Below, one piece after another: positions 1 to 10,634 of a DNA stretch of 64,000 bases. Under the pieces are notes generated by a model. That model made no database searches and was not told the DNA's origin. It worked only from the letters and a program-made list of their open reading frames with translations. The position numbers and the translations under genes were made by a program. The stretch comes from Rhododendron vialii (taxonomy: Eukaryota > Streptophyta > Magnoliopsida > Ericales > Ericaceae), in the NCBI RefSeq assembly GCF_030253575.1, contig NC_080569.1, forward strand, positions 8,499,501 to 8,563,500, given 5' to 3'. Position 1 is the stretch's first letter, and each line of letters opens with the position of its first letter.

Positions 1-1
1 C

Positions 2-1048
2 GCTATGGTTTCGGGTTATGTTCAACATGGGTCTGTTAGAGATGCATTGTGTTTGGTCGAGGAAATACGAGAAATGGGAGTGAAGCCCAATGTGGTAACA
101 TGGAATGCGTTGATTTCAGGATTTGCACAAGCCGGCAATGATTCTATGGTCTCTGAAATGTTTCGATTGATGCATATCGGTGGAGTCGAGCCAGATGTAG
201 TAACTTTTACATCAGTAATTTCTGGGCTTGTGCAGAATTTTCGAAACGATGAAGCTTTCCATGCGTTTAAGCTAATGATAAAGCTTGGAATGTATCCGAG
301 TTCTGCTACGATTAGCAGCCTCCTCCCTGCATGTGCAACCTTGGCAGATTTTAAGCGTGGAAAGGAGATTCATGGATATGCAATGGTGAGTGGAGTGGAC
401 GAAGATGTATTCGTCCGGAGTGCTCTTGTTGACATGTACGCAAAATGTGGTTTTATCTACGATGCAAGGACATTGTTTCAAACCATGTCAGAGAAGAACA
501 CAGTGACTTGGAATTCCATGATTTTTGGATACACGAATCATGGATATTGCAATGAAGCAATTGAGCTTTTCAATCAAATGGCAGAGGTGGAAGAGGAAAA
601 ACTAGATCACTTGACTTTCACCGCTTCTCTCACTGCCTGTGGCCATGGGGGAATGGTTGAACTCGGGCAGAATTTGTTTGACTTGATGCAACGAAAGTAT
701 GGGATTAAACCAAGGTTAGAGCACTACGCTTGTATGGTGGATCTTCATGGTAGAGCGGGAAAGATTGTTGAGGCTTATGATTTCATCAAGATGATGCCGA
801 TTGAGCCTGATTTATTTGTGTGGGGAGCATTGTTGGGTGCTTGTAGACAATATGGGAATGCAGATCTTGCTGAAATAGCAGCAAAGCATCTGCATGAGCT
901 TGAACCTGATAGTCGAGGAAGCGGTTTGTTGTTGTCAAATATGTACGCAGACTCAGGGCATTGGGGAAATGTTGCAAGGGTGAAGAAGATGATGAAGAAG
1001 AGGAAGTTGACAAAGTATCCCGGATGTAGTTGGATAGAAGCCGTCTAG
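2..1048 (+). CDS. Pentatricopeptide repeat protein, E subgroup (3' part only)
   Basis: The frame is open from the window edge, so the true start lies upstream; the ATG at 5 is internal. The 348 visible residues are successive roughly 35-residue PPR motifs of the P, L and S types, for example the VTWNALISGFAQAG, DVFVRSALVDMYAKCG and NTVTWNSMIFGYTNHG blocks. They are followed by the E and E+ extension (GALLGACRQYGNADLAEIAA, then LSNMYADSGHWGNVARVKKM) and end at YPGCSWIEAV with a TAG stop. There is no DYW domain. Such proteins bind organelle RNA base by base and usually act in RNA editing or processing in plastids or mitochondria; the target peptide is outside the window. It resembles the Arabidopsis At5g59600 type, and its position beside LUX supports that. 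The part seen has no intron, as is usual for the family. Confidence 0.93.
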   Translation, partial: AMVSGYVQHGSVRDALCLVEEIREMGVKPNVVTWNALISGFAQAGNDSMVSEMFRLMHIGGVEPDVVTFTSVISGLVQNFRNDEAFHAFKLMIKLGMYPSSATISSLLPACATLADFKRGKEIHGYAMVSGVDEDVFVRSALVDMYAKCGFIYDARTLFQTMSEKNTVTWNSMIFGYTNHGYCNEAIELFNQMAEVEEEKLDHLTFTASLTACGHGGMVELGQNLFDLMQRKYGIKPRLEHYACMVDLHGRAGKIVEAYDFIKMMPIEPDLFVWGALLGACRQYGNADLAEIAAKHLHELEPDSRGSGLLLSNMYADSGHWGNVARVKKMMKKRKLTKYPGCSWIEAV

Positions 1049-1551
1049 TCTGAAATCGCAGTTACATTTGAAAAGCTGCCATTCTATTCTTTACCTTGAA
1101 CTTTGCTATCCAAGCAAATATGAGACTTCTGAATGCTGCTAGGTGTTAATACAGACCTTGATCTTACATGATCCAGCCGTAAAAATATTTGCACCAACTT
1201 TCATTTATCATACAAATCTGTCTTAGTTTCCCTTTTCACCTCATAATGGGAATGGGAGCGTTGCCGCTTAATCGCTAAACCAAGAATCTTGTAAGCTAAC
1301 GAATAGAGGGAGAGAAAGAACTTCTCAATGACATCCTAATACAGATCCAAATAAGGGAGCAACTTTTATAAGGTAAAATCAGTAATGCAACAGAAATTAC
1401 ACGACGAATTAACTTAAAGCCACTGGAAACAGGGAAAAGAATCTTTTAACACGAGCAAGCCATAAAAAAATACAGAGCTGCTGCAACTTCTAAGGCTTCA
1501 TATTGGTGTCGCTTGATTGCTGAAACAAAAGGAGATCAAACATACATCAAT

Positions 1552-1770
1552 TATTCCCTCCGTTCCAAAATGATTGTCCGGTCCGCAAAACGATGACTTA
1601 AAAATAATGCATTTCTTTCAAGAAAAAATCCAAACTTTTTTCATAAATTAAAAGAACTTATCGATATCAAGTGAATTGTTAAAAAAAATTTAAATTTTTA
1701 TTGCAAAAAGTATATTATTTTTACGTTCTCGTTTTGCGGACCGAACAAACATTATAGGACGGAGGGAGTA
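1552..1770. mobile_element. Stowaway-like MITE
   Basis: The ends are mirror images: TATTCCCTCCGTTCC at the left and GGACGGAGGGAGTA at the right, each including a TA dinucleotide as expected for the TA target duplication of Tc1/mariner-derived Stowaway elements. The inverted repeats extend inward (TCCGGTCCGCAAAACG against CGTTTTGCGGACCGAA). About 219 bp, no coding capacity. Confidence 0.85.
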
Positions 1771-2673
1771 CTTAAAGTCCTGACACGATAAGTCTGAAGA
1801 AAACATGTCAAGGGTCTACTTCTAATGACTTTCTTGGGTAGCAGACTATAAATAAATTGCCAGAAACCCATCCACAGTTATGTAGTCGGAAACAATATAA
1901 GGGGACCGATAACAACAAATCAGACGACTAAACTTTCAGCCTTATGGAAAGCGAGATCAGAGAGAAACTAAAGCATGAAATACCAGCATCCAATGACTAC
2001 TGATTAACATTCGCCTTAGTCCTTATGCTGTAAATGAAGGCGGCTAAGTAAAAGTAACCATACAAGAGATAACACCATTTATCAATCAAACAAGAGTCAA
2101 GAATAATACTTAATAACTTGCTGTCCTCTGCAAAGACCAGAAATGATACACCACGAGAGCCTCCTCCCACTTCAAACAAGAGCTTGTGTATTTGCTTGAT
2201 TCATGTACAACTCAGAATTTAACTCAAGTTTTTCCCAATGATTACAAATGAATTCCCATCATCTGTCGTAGATTCAGTTTCCAATAAGCACGATGAGTTC
2301 CACGAGTTAAGCTGGAGCCAAGTTTCTCAAACCTCTGAAGTGTGAACTACACAAGAAAACATACGTTATGTAACCTAAAGTTCATGTGCAAAAACGTAGA
2401 GAGTTAACTACAAAGCAACAACAGAAAACTAAATTTCTGCAAAAACAGCTCTGTTCAGTTGCATCCAGCCACTAAAATACACATAGCCTAAATAACTTTT
2501 CCCTTATCTTTTTCACACCCTGCACAACCTTTACTTCCATTCATCTGCATGATAACTAAAACTCTACTTACTTTCCCAATGTGAGTTTAAGGCATGTACA
2601 AATATCCACAATGCAGTTGTATATGTATTGGATTTATCCATCGTCATAAGAGATGATGGCTGCTGATCACTAA

Positions 2674-2789
2674 GAGCCAGTTCGGTTTGAGTTTTGAGGG
2701 AGGTTTTTAAGAGTAATAAGTGGAGAGAGAGAAAGAGAAAATTTGAGGACCATGCGCAGGGGTTTTGAGACCCCCAAACGAACTAGCCC
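2674..2789. mobile_element. Small Tourist-like foldback MITE
   Basis: The left end GAGCCAGTTCGGTTTGAG pairs with the right end CAAACGAACTAGCCC. TAA trinucleotides flank both sides (2671-2673 and 2790-2792), the duplication expected for PIF/Harbinger-derived elements. About 116 bp. Related GAGAGA-containing stretches occur near 8810-8950 and 34430-34560. Confidence 0.65.
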
Positions 2790-5130
2790 TAAAGGATCTC
2801 CTGCCAAACATGCTCCAAAATATAGATATTACCAGATCCGAAATGAGGAGAGAAGAAAGTATAACCGAGTTAGCCGTCATATGCTTAAAGATATGCTCCA
2901 TAATATAACTGAAAAATGATGATCTATTTATTGATGGAGGGAAAATGAGCTGAGCCAAGCTGATCTTGGGGATGTTCACTTCAGGCTCAGTTCCTTTTCA
3001 GGCGAGCAAAACATTGGCTGAGCTTGAGCTCGGGTCATCCCATCAATGCTCAATCCGACTTGCACTCCAATAAAACCAAGCATCTTCACACTTTTCCAAG
3101 ATACCAAGCTTGTAGTCTAGATAAATGCGGGGCATATAGACACAACTAAATTTTCATGAAAACGAGTGCAATAGAATATCCTCTAACCTATCTTAAAATC
3201 TTAACCTTGAAGTGCAATTTAAAATAAGATCTTTTGATCTTGGAGAATACAATTCATCCAACATTAGTGTTTACAATCAAGTATAACATATCTATGATAT
3301 AAAAACAAACACAATCACATAAGGTGAATGAAAGCTGCCAGAATCCTGATATTGAGGGGTGTCCCTTATACAAATGATCAATGACTTGAATGAAGGATGC
3401 CATAAAGCAGTCATAGAAGGACAGAGGGGATGGGATAGAAAATAAACAGCACCCATTCCAGAACGGGAAGGGAAGTTTGCATTGATCCAACAAATCTATA
3501 CCATTTCAGCTCGTGAACAGATCACTTTCTCATGGGTTTAACAAAAAAAAAAATCAAACTGCAGCGTCCTATGTAAAAATCATGCCACCTTGCTAACATT
3601 CGAGGAAAATACAAAATAAACATTCAGCCAAAATCTGGCAGCGACGAGCCTTTTATTGTATAAAACCTAATCTGCACAATCATGCAATCATGATGCACAA
3701 ATAACTAGTGCCAGACCTTTAAAGGTCCTCCACCACAGAAGGAAAAATAAATGCCAAATATAATGACGGAAAGCTGGGATTCCCCAAACGAAAGGAATAA
3801 GAGGCGAATGGATTCAAACGTCATGAGCTCGTTAGTGCTGTAATCTTGTAGTGCACAACACTAGGTATTGACTGCATATAATAGTCACACAATCCTTCAA
3901 AATGCCTTCCGCTCCGCTCTCAACCCACGCACTGCACTTGTCCTCTCAATCCTCGCTCTCATGGGTTTAAGTAGTTTAGGATGTGTATGAAAGACGCTTT
4001 CACGCTTGCACACACGCACGTGAATCATGTGACTTAGGACTTTGAAGGATCTTGGATTCTTGGTCCCCTGGCAAATAATGTACTTGAAGGTAGAATCAGA
4101 TTAAACAAATTCCAACGATAAACCTTCGTGGTCCACAAGAACCCATGACCTATTAAATGAAACTCTTCCTGAACTATCGGAAAAAACAAAGACCAAGCAT
4201 TGCGTCATACTAGATTGATGATCCCAAAAATACCCCCCTCTCAACCCCTAACTAAATCGCCTACCACCACAATTCTGTTCCCTCAGAAAGTGCACATATC
4301 CCACACAAACACAAAAAGTTAAGTGCTTCTTTCAGACCAAAGATGTTATTTTCCATCTCTTTTATTTGAACAGCACTTTTTATTCTCCTTCCAATCACCA
4401 AGAAAAGAACTAGGAATGAGAAAGAGAAGCTTGATGCTTTCGTGATGGGTTAGCTCATTAGGCCCTATATACAGGCAGAGCCTTTTTGACTGATTAAATG
4501 CTGAAGTCTTTTACCCCTTTTAAGCTTCATACCTGTATTTTGAAATGTAAGATACAGCATTCATACAAGAAAAATAAGCATAATTAGATGGCACCTGCTA
4601 AATAGTAAATTCAAATGGAAAATCTACGTGAAAACCCCTTTTGTCAAACCAAACAAAAGTTTAGAGTACATCATTCATAGATCCTAATTAAGGCCAGAGA
4701 ACCAATGCGGGGAACATGTTTGACAACTGATAAGGCATTGGGCAACACACTTCTAGAGAAACCAGCATTTGTTCAAAAAGTCAACACAATTATTTGAAGG
4801 CAAGCACAGATTTTCTGCAATTAATTTCGGAAATAAAACCGAATCCAGCTGCCAACAAGAGGTTTCAATAGTAAATTACTAGGCTCCAATTTCTAGCAAT
4901 CTAAATCCTAAAATCCTGTAAAAATCAAAATGAAATCCCCGTAGTCCAGTAGAGATTCATCATGTCAAAACTCCAACGCATTTGAGTCGAACACCAATCC
5001 TGTATCAATAATTCCTATAAGCAAACATAAGATAGCAAGGAACAACAGCAATAGGATTCTGATAGCAACTATAATTAAAGAGCAAAGAATCAACTAGTTC
5101 AAGAAACCCCCCTCACCATCAAAGGTAATG

Positions 5131-6543
5131 TCATTTATCATCCGGAGTAACATGCTGATACGATGCAACGGAGCCGAACCTACTACCGGACCAATCTCTC
5201 TGCTGCAACATATTATATGGACTGGACTCGTATCCCCGATAAGAACCATGGGCCATGCCCATCACCGGCATATGCATCATCTGCGGCAGGTGAGTCATCT
5301 GAATTGGCATTGGCATGGGCATGTGCCCACTCCCTCTGGCCTCATGTAAGCTCTGAGGCACAGGGGTTGACGAGAAAAGAGGGTCCGACGGCGAGGGACC
5401 CTCATTCGACAACCCCTGCATTCTCTTCAAGTAGAGTCGGTACTTCTGGAGGTGACTCGCCACGTTTTCACGAGTCAAACCCTCGACGTTCATCAACTGC
5501 ATAATCGTCTTCGGCACCGCGCTTTTTATACCTAAATTACATATAATCAAAACATAAGCTAGTTTTCAGTCATTTATTAAGGACTTCCTTACCACTTTTT
5601 CACTCAAATTTACCACTAAAATCCACTCCATCCCTCAAACCTATACCAAAAAACTTTGTAAGGCTATTTATTTCCCCTTAAACTTACAATCATGCCATTA
5701 ATGAAGCTTTTACTCAAATTTGTCTCTAGATTTGGGTAATACGGTAGGAGATGCTCTTAAAGAAGTTGATTAACCGTTTGTTAGTTGAATCCTGACAGTG
5801 TCTACAAATATACTTCCTCCTTCCCATTTTCTTTATCTTATTTGGGGATTTTAACTTTTTGAGGGAACATTATGATTACGTCCAAGAGTATTATTCATGT
5901 AGATAGTAGTAGTAATTCAATTTGGACATAAGGGTAATAATGAGATTTTACCAAGTTTCAATACTAAAATTTGGAAAGCGTACATATATTTTGGGACATA
6001 TCAAAAAGAAATACGGAACTGTCAAAATGGGACGGAGGAAGTACCTAAATGCGCCACGACGTCGACGAACCGCTTGTGCAGCTGCGGCGTCCACACCAGC
6101 CGCGCCCTCTTCACCTGCGTCCTCGCCGATCCGCCGTCGTTTGCGTTCTCTATTTCCTCGTCACAGCTTTCATCAATCCTCCTCACCTTCCTCGAACCCG
6201 ACCCGTCCGCGGCCACATCCGGATCCGGATCCGACTCCTCCCCTTCCACGACCATCCCGTCCTTATCCTTTCCCCTCTCCTCGTCGAACGACTTGAAACC
6301 AACGCCGTCCGACGGGGACAGCTCCCCTCGGATGCTCGAGAGCGTGTTCCGCGACGCGCGGTTCACGTCCGTCATGCTCCGGCGAGGCTCCGGCGATATG
6401 CTGAACGCCGATGCCAGCTCCGGCGAGATGAGAGGGTGCGATAACGGCGTTAGGTCGTCGGCGCTGGGTAACCCTAGCTCCCAGTCCGAGACTCGGTCGT
6501 CGTCTCGGCCGCCGTACTCACTCATGTTGACTTCTTCGCCCAT
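5131..6543 (-). CDS. LUX: LUX ARRHYTHMO / BOA-type GARP (MYB-like) transcription factor
   Basis: Two exons on the minus strand, 6543-6045 and 5531-5131, give 299 residues. The start [12 protein letters not shown] at 6543 was chosen over the in-frame codon at 6582 because LUX proteins begin this way. The [20 protein letters not shown] block is typical of LUX/PCL1. The single MYB-like GARP domain (about residues 145-205) reads [18 protein letters not shown], then [17 protein letters not shown] and [20 protein letters not shown], with the SHLQKYR signature. LUX binds GATWCG-type sites and recruits ELF3 and ELF4 as the evening complex, repressing PRR and growth genes at dusk in the nucleus. The intron (6044-5532) interrupts the glycine codon of HLG. 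The donor is AG|GTACTT and the acceptor TTTAG|GT. Without splicing, translation ends after TSSVPF. BOA (about 298 residues) is an equally good name. Confidence 0.93.
5532..6044 (-). other. Intron of the LUX-like gene, made largely of transposon sequence
   Basis: 513 nt. The donor half (6043-5811) is a Stowaway-like MITE. The remainder (5810-5533) is AT-rich and contains AAGAGCATCTCC, a motif often seen at plant MITE ends. The nine bases ATTTAGGTA occur at both exon borders (minus strand, at 6050-6042 and 5537-5529), with AG|GT in the middle of each copy. Confidence 0.8.
5811..6043. mobile_element. Stowaway-like MITE inside the LUX intron
   Basis: The left end TACTTCCTCCTTCCCATTTT is matched by the inverse of the right end, AAAATGGGACGGAGGAAGTA, with one mismatch in 20. 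TA flanks both ends (5811-5812 and 6042-6043). The right-hand TA is the TA of the GTA splice donor, so the element begins two bases into the intron. 233 bp, non-coding. Confidence 0.85.
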
Positions 6544-6636
6544 CGTTGCAGCTCGAGCTCGAATTTCACGGATCGCAACCAATCTCCTTCCAATTCTTCA
6601 TAACCGATTCGGTTTCGATCAGAAGTTGGAGATAAT

Positions 6637-6639
<3 letters not shown>

Positions 6640-6672
<33 letters not shown>
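6640..6672. repeat. GA microsatellite in the LUX 5' leader
   Basis: A GAGAGA run lies about 100 bp upstream of the LUX start codon (CT-rich on the coding strand). CT-rich tracts in 5' leaders are common in plant genes. No other promoter element could be fixed with confidence. Confidence 0.7.
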
Positions 6673-6675
<3 letters not shown>

Positions 6676-6833
6676 GAGAGTTGGGAGATACTCGTTGGGA
6701 GAATTTTGGTAGGAAGAAAGAAGGGGTAAAAAGTGCAATATCTGATTCAACACGGGTACAGTCCAAATGCCAACGTGGACTTTGTTTAGATTCGTCCGTT
6801 GATATTTTGTGCTAATTTACTAGAACCTGCTAA

Positions 6834-7193
6834 CCACACATACATCTGCGCACAGATTTTATTATGGGGTCCACCACAGATTCCACGCAAATGATCCGAG
6901 CTGTTCATTAGATGTAAAATATTTTTTCAAGGGTCTTCGTAAAAAATAAGCTCAATCTAATACCTATAGTTGCTTGATTCAATCATCTAAATTTTTATTC
7001 AGATTTTCGGGTAATGAAAAATTAGATGATTAGATCAAGCACCTATAGTTATTGGATTGAGCTTATTTTTTACGGGAACCCTTGAAAAAATATTTTATAT
7101 TTAATGAACGGCTCGGATCATTTATGTGAAACCCTTGATGGACCCCACAATAAAATATGTTCACAATCTGTGCATAAATTATCTGTGTGGATA
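6834..7193. mobile_element. Long foldback (inverted-repeat) MITE
   Basis: The two halves are inverse copies over more than 150 bp. ATTTTATTATGGGGTCCA near 6860 answers GGACCCCACAATAAAAT near 7140. AAAATATTTTTTCAAGGG at about 6917 answers CCCTTGAAAAAATATTTT at about 7080. The TACCTATAGTT and AAGCACCTATAGTTA blocks flank the loop. Family not identified. Confidence 0.75.
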
Positions 7194-7324
7194 GATTTAC
7201 CAAATTTACTATCCCTTGGCCTTAAAAAATGATAATTTTTAAGGAAAATTGATAATGTCAAAACCCATTTTGTTTCTATCAAAATCTTTTTGTTCATATC
7301 AAAACTCATTCATTACATGACTTA

Positions 7325-8213
7325 GGGCTTGTTTGATAACCTTAATTCAGCACTTAATACTGAATCAATTAAGTAATAAGTGATTCAGTAGGTTTGATAA
7401 CCACATTTCATATTACTTAACAAATTAAGTACCACTTAAAATATAGGCTAAAAAGTTGAAAAAAATTAAGTAGCTTTGAGCTACTTAATTCTGGCTGAAT
7501 TTTTGTGTATTTACATTCAACCGTCATACCACCACCACAACCACTTCCACCAACACCTCCACCACTCCACCACCACCACCACTCCACCACCTCCACCACC
7601 TCCACTACCACCACTCCTCCTCCACCACATCACCACCACCACCACTCCCTCCACTACCACCACCACCACCACATCACCACCACCAACTCCACCACCACCA
7701 CTCCACCACCACCACAACTCCACCACAACCACCACGACTACCAGCACTACACCACCGCCACCACCGCTCCACCACTCCACCACCATCACCACCACCGCCA
7801 CTCCCCCACCACTACCATCACTACACCACCACCACCACCACCACTTCCTCCACTACCACCACCACCACCACCACCACTCCACCACTCCACCACCACCACC
7901 ACCACCACTACCATCATTACACCACCACACACCACTGCTCCTACAACCACTAACATCACTCCACCACCACCACTACCAGCACTCTTACTACCTCCACCAC
8001 TCTCCCACCACCACTGCACCACCATTACCAAAAGTATATTGTCACCGTTAGTAAATTAAGATAGAATTGGAACAAAATTAATTCATCATTTTTTTAATTC
8101 AGTACTTAATATATTTATCAAACAGCTTTTTAGCTTAAAAATTTCAGCATTCAGTTTCCAGTACTTAATTTTTCAGCTTTCAGTTTCAGTTTTCAGTTTT
8201 ATCAAACAGCCCC
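7325..8213. mobile_element. Tourist-like MITE carrying a trinucleotide array
   Basis: The ends are GGGCTTGTTTGATAACC and, inverted, GGGGCTGTTTGATAAAA, flanked by TTA on both sides (7322-7324 and 8214-8216) as in PIF/Harbinger elements. Repeated TTAATTCAGTACTTAAT-like motifs lie near both ends. The middle is the array at 7528-8030. 889 bp, no real coding sequence. Confidence 0.75.
7528..8030. repeat. Degenerate CCA/CAC trinucleotide array, about 500 bp
   Basis: Almost pure repetition of CCACCA, CACCAC and CTCCAC units with occasional CTA, AAC or CAT triplets; one strand is nearly free of G. Long open frames here encode only His/Thr/Pro, or on the other strand Gly/Val/Trp, and are by-products of the repeat. 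Confidence 0.92.
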
Positions 8214-8556
8214 TTAGTTACTCTCCACTACATCACTTACTTTACAGAAATACCCTTTAAAATCTCATAAGTGCAATGCGTTTTTCAGTTCCACGTTTCA
8301 AGCAAAAATGCAAGGATTTATGAACTACTTTTAGAAAAGAAGCAAACAAAAATTAAATATCAAGCAAAAATGCAATTCACTAGCAAAACTAGAGGTAATT
8401 TAAGAAGAGGCGTAAACAAAAATAATTCTCTGGATTCAACGGGGCATTTTCGTAAAGTAAGTGGTGTAGTGAAGGGCAATTAAGTCATTCAATGAATGAG
8501 TTTTGGCATAAACAAAAAGGGTTTTGATAGGAACAAAAATGATTTTGGCATTATCA

Positions 8557-8764
8557 ACTCCCTCTTTGAAACTCGTGTCATTTTTCATCGTTTATATCTT
8601 TCAATCTATAATATTTTTCATGTGTTTGAAAACTTTGTATAATATAACTAATCGAACTATCAAACAAGATCCATATTTTTTTTTTGATCCATATTTAAAG
8701 ATATAAGGAATTGAAATTGACACAGATATCAAAAACTGACATCCAATTTGGGACTGAGGGAGTA
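8557..8764. mobile_element. Stowaway-like MITE with a deleted left end
   Basis: Closely similar to the copy at 46434-46671, including GAAACTCGTGTCATTTTTCA, TATCTTTCAATCTATAATAT and the right end GGGACTGAGGGAGTA. About 22 bp just inside the left terminus are missing, so ACTCCCTC runs directly into TTTGAAACTCG. Confidence 0.75.
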
Positions 8765-9046
8765 TTATGTCCACTACCCATTTTCGAGTGACATGAATGT
8801 TGTGTTTTGATGAGTTTTTAAAAAAATTTGAGAAATTTTTGGGGTTATAAGTGGAGAGAGAAATAGAGTATTAATCGAAAGCAGTAGTAATGAGTGAAGA
8901 AAGAAAGAGAGAGAAATTCGAATAATGATTGGAGATAGGGGTAATAAATGGAGAGTAATGATTAAAAGTAGAGGTAATAAATATTTTTTGAGTTGGAATT
9001 TTTTTTTCCAAAAACCAAACCAAACAAGGCAAATTCTTTTGTTATG

Positions 9047-9324
9047 TACTTTCTTCGTCCCTTTTTAAGTGTCCCGTTTCGTAATTCCTACTTATTAAGA
9101 AAATATTATCATTTTACATCAACTTTTACCTCCACTTTCCCTATTTACCCTCTATGGAGACATTATTATTACATTTTTACTCACTAATTTTTCAAAATAG
9201 AATATACTTTTAGGGGCAAAATAAAAAATTTACCAATTTTTACCTATTAATTTTACAAAATGGACACTTATTAAGGGACAGCCCAAAATGGAATACTGAA
9301 CTTTAAAAATGGAACAAAGAAGTA
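9047..9324. mobile_element. Stowaway-like MITE
   Basis: The left end TACTTTCTTCGTCCCTTTTT is answered by the right end GGAACAAAGAAGTA. TA occurs at both borders. The right half also contains CACTTATTAAGGGACAG, the inverse of the left-half motif CCTACTTATTAAG. Confidence 0.6.
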
Positions 9325-9581
9325 ATTTTATCCTCAGCATCGCCTTTTGGGTGAGGTGAATTTTTTTTTTCTAAGAAAGTGGATGGTAATTGGCCAAAGA
9401 GGGGAGAAAAAAGAAAATTGCTCTTTTTTGGTTTCAAAAGTGGAGATATCAAATCTTTTTGAAAATTTATGTGGTAATTTGACATCTCTACAATATCCGC
9501 TCCAACCAATATGTCAAAACTTTTATGTAAGTATATTTTCACCTTAATTTAAATTTTAGGAAATAAATTAATCATAGAAAA

Positions 9582-9822
9582 TACTCCTTCCGTCCCATAA
9601 AGTTTGGTATTTTTAGGAATGCGTGTCATTTTTAAATTATATATATCTTTCAATCCATAATATTTTAGACGATTTTTTGAACTTTGTATAATAGAACAAA
9701 TTAAAATCTATCAAATAAGATCCATATTGCTTATAAAAAACATTACGAATTAAAAAATATAGTTAATTTTTTCATAAAGTTGAAATAATGAAAGTGTCAA
9801 ATTTTATGAGACGAAATGAGTA
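9582..9822. mobile_element. Stowaway-like MITE
   Basis: Begins TACTCCTTCCGTCCCATAAA and ends TTTTATGAGACGAAATGAGTA with TA at both borders. It contains the family motif ATATCTTTCAATCCATAATA shared with the copies at 8557 and 46434. Divergent, so probably an older copy. Confidence 0.7.
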
Positions 9823-10634
9823 TTTGACATCACGCTATAGAGCGAGATGCAAGTGGCAACTTGGCGTGGTAGCCATTTCGATTGGCCTTTTGTTCTTTGT
9901 CTGTAATGATTTAGGATATTCTTGATTACCTGTCTTGTTTTACCCGCTTTCATTCATTATTCATTACATTTAGGGCTCGTTTGGATGCGGGATTAAATTT
10001 GAAGGTGTTATGTAATAAGGGGGGATTAGATAGTAGGGGGTATTGGATAGTAAGGGATGGCCCACATTGATGTGATGTTTATGGAGGGGGTATTAAATAG
10101 TAGGTTGTTTGGATGAGGTATTAGAGAAAGGGGATTAAGTAATACTTTGTTTGGATAGAGGATTAATAGGGGGTATAAGGAATGGTGGATGATGTAAAAA
10201 GCTGTCAAATGACCCTTTTGCCCTTGTGCAGTCCGAAACTTAATTATATATTTTGTTATATATATCATTTAAAATATAATTAATATTTCACACTTTAAGC
10301 CGTAGTATTTAATTTGTCTAACAAATGTACACATTTAATAATATTAGAAAATAAAAAAGTCAGTTATAATTTGATAAAATTCGTTTTTTTTTTAAATTCT
10401 GGTTTTTTTTTTGTTTTTTTTTTTATGAAAAAATACATTGTTTGGTAGTTGGAGTCCAACAATTTTGTTAGGTGAAATCCCATGTGACCAACATATTTTT
10501 TTGGTCAAAATGTGCCTAACTAATTAAGTTGGTAAATTTTTTCCTTATAAATTGTTCCAATGTCTCTTCTTCTTATTTCACATCTCATATTGATTGAGGA
10601 AAAAAGTTTTTCATTTCGTTGGTCAATCATATTG

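Larger units (their letters stand above)
1049..5130. other. Intergenic DNA between the PPR and LUX-like genes
   Basis: About 4.1 kb between two convergent genes. It should hold both 3' UTRs. I see no conserved reading frame; the short ORFs here have no family features. Two small transposons are listed separately (1552-1770 and 2674-2789). The rest is AT-rich and unremarkable. Confidence 0.6.
7251..8555. mobile_element. Older foldback element split by the insertion at 7325-8213
   Basis: The left arm 7251-7324 (GATAATGTCAAAACCCATTT to ACATGACTTA) is the inverse of the right arm 8481-8555 (TAAGTCATTCAATGAATGAG to TTTTGGCATTATC) with few mismatches. The internal part that remains is 8217-8480. 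The Tourist-like element sits at the inner edge of the left arm. Confidence 0.7.
6544..9972. other. LUX upstream region packed with MITEs
   Basis: No gene. Starting from LUX it holds the GA leader tract, a foldback (6834-7193), a nested pair of elements (7251-8555, with 7325-8213 inside), and three Stowaway-like MITEs (8557-8764, 9047-9324, 9582-9822). Any LUX promoter must lie in the first few hundred bases or be interleaved with these elements. Confidence 0.65.

Noticed and set aside
5163-6712. Several open frames on the plus strand opposite LUX
   Set aside because: Antisense shadows of the GC-rich LUX exons; the minus-strand protein is conserved along its whole length.
7476-8059. Long His/Thr/Pro-rich open frames on both strands
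   Set aside because: They are translations of the trinucleotide array inside a MITE; no start context, domain or codon bias.
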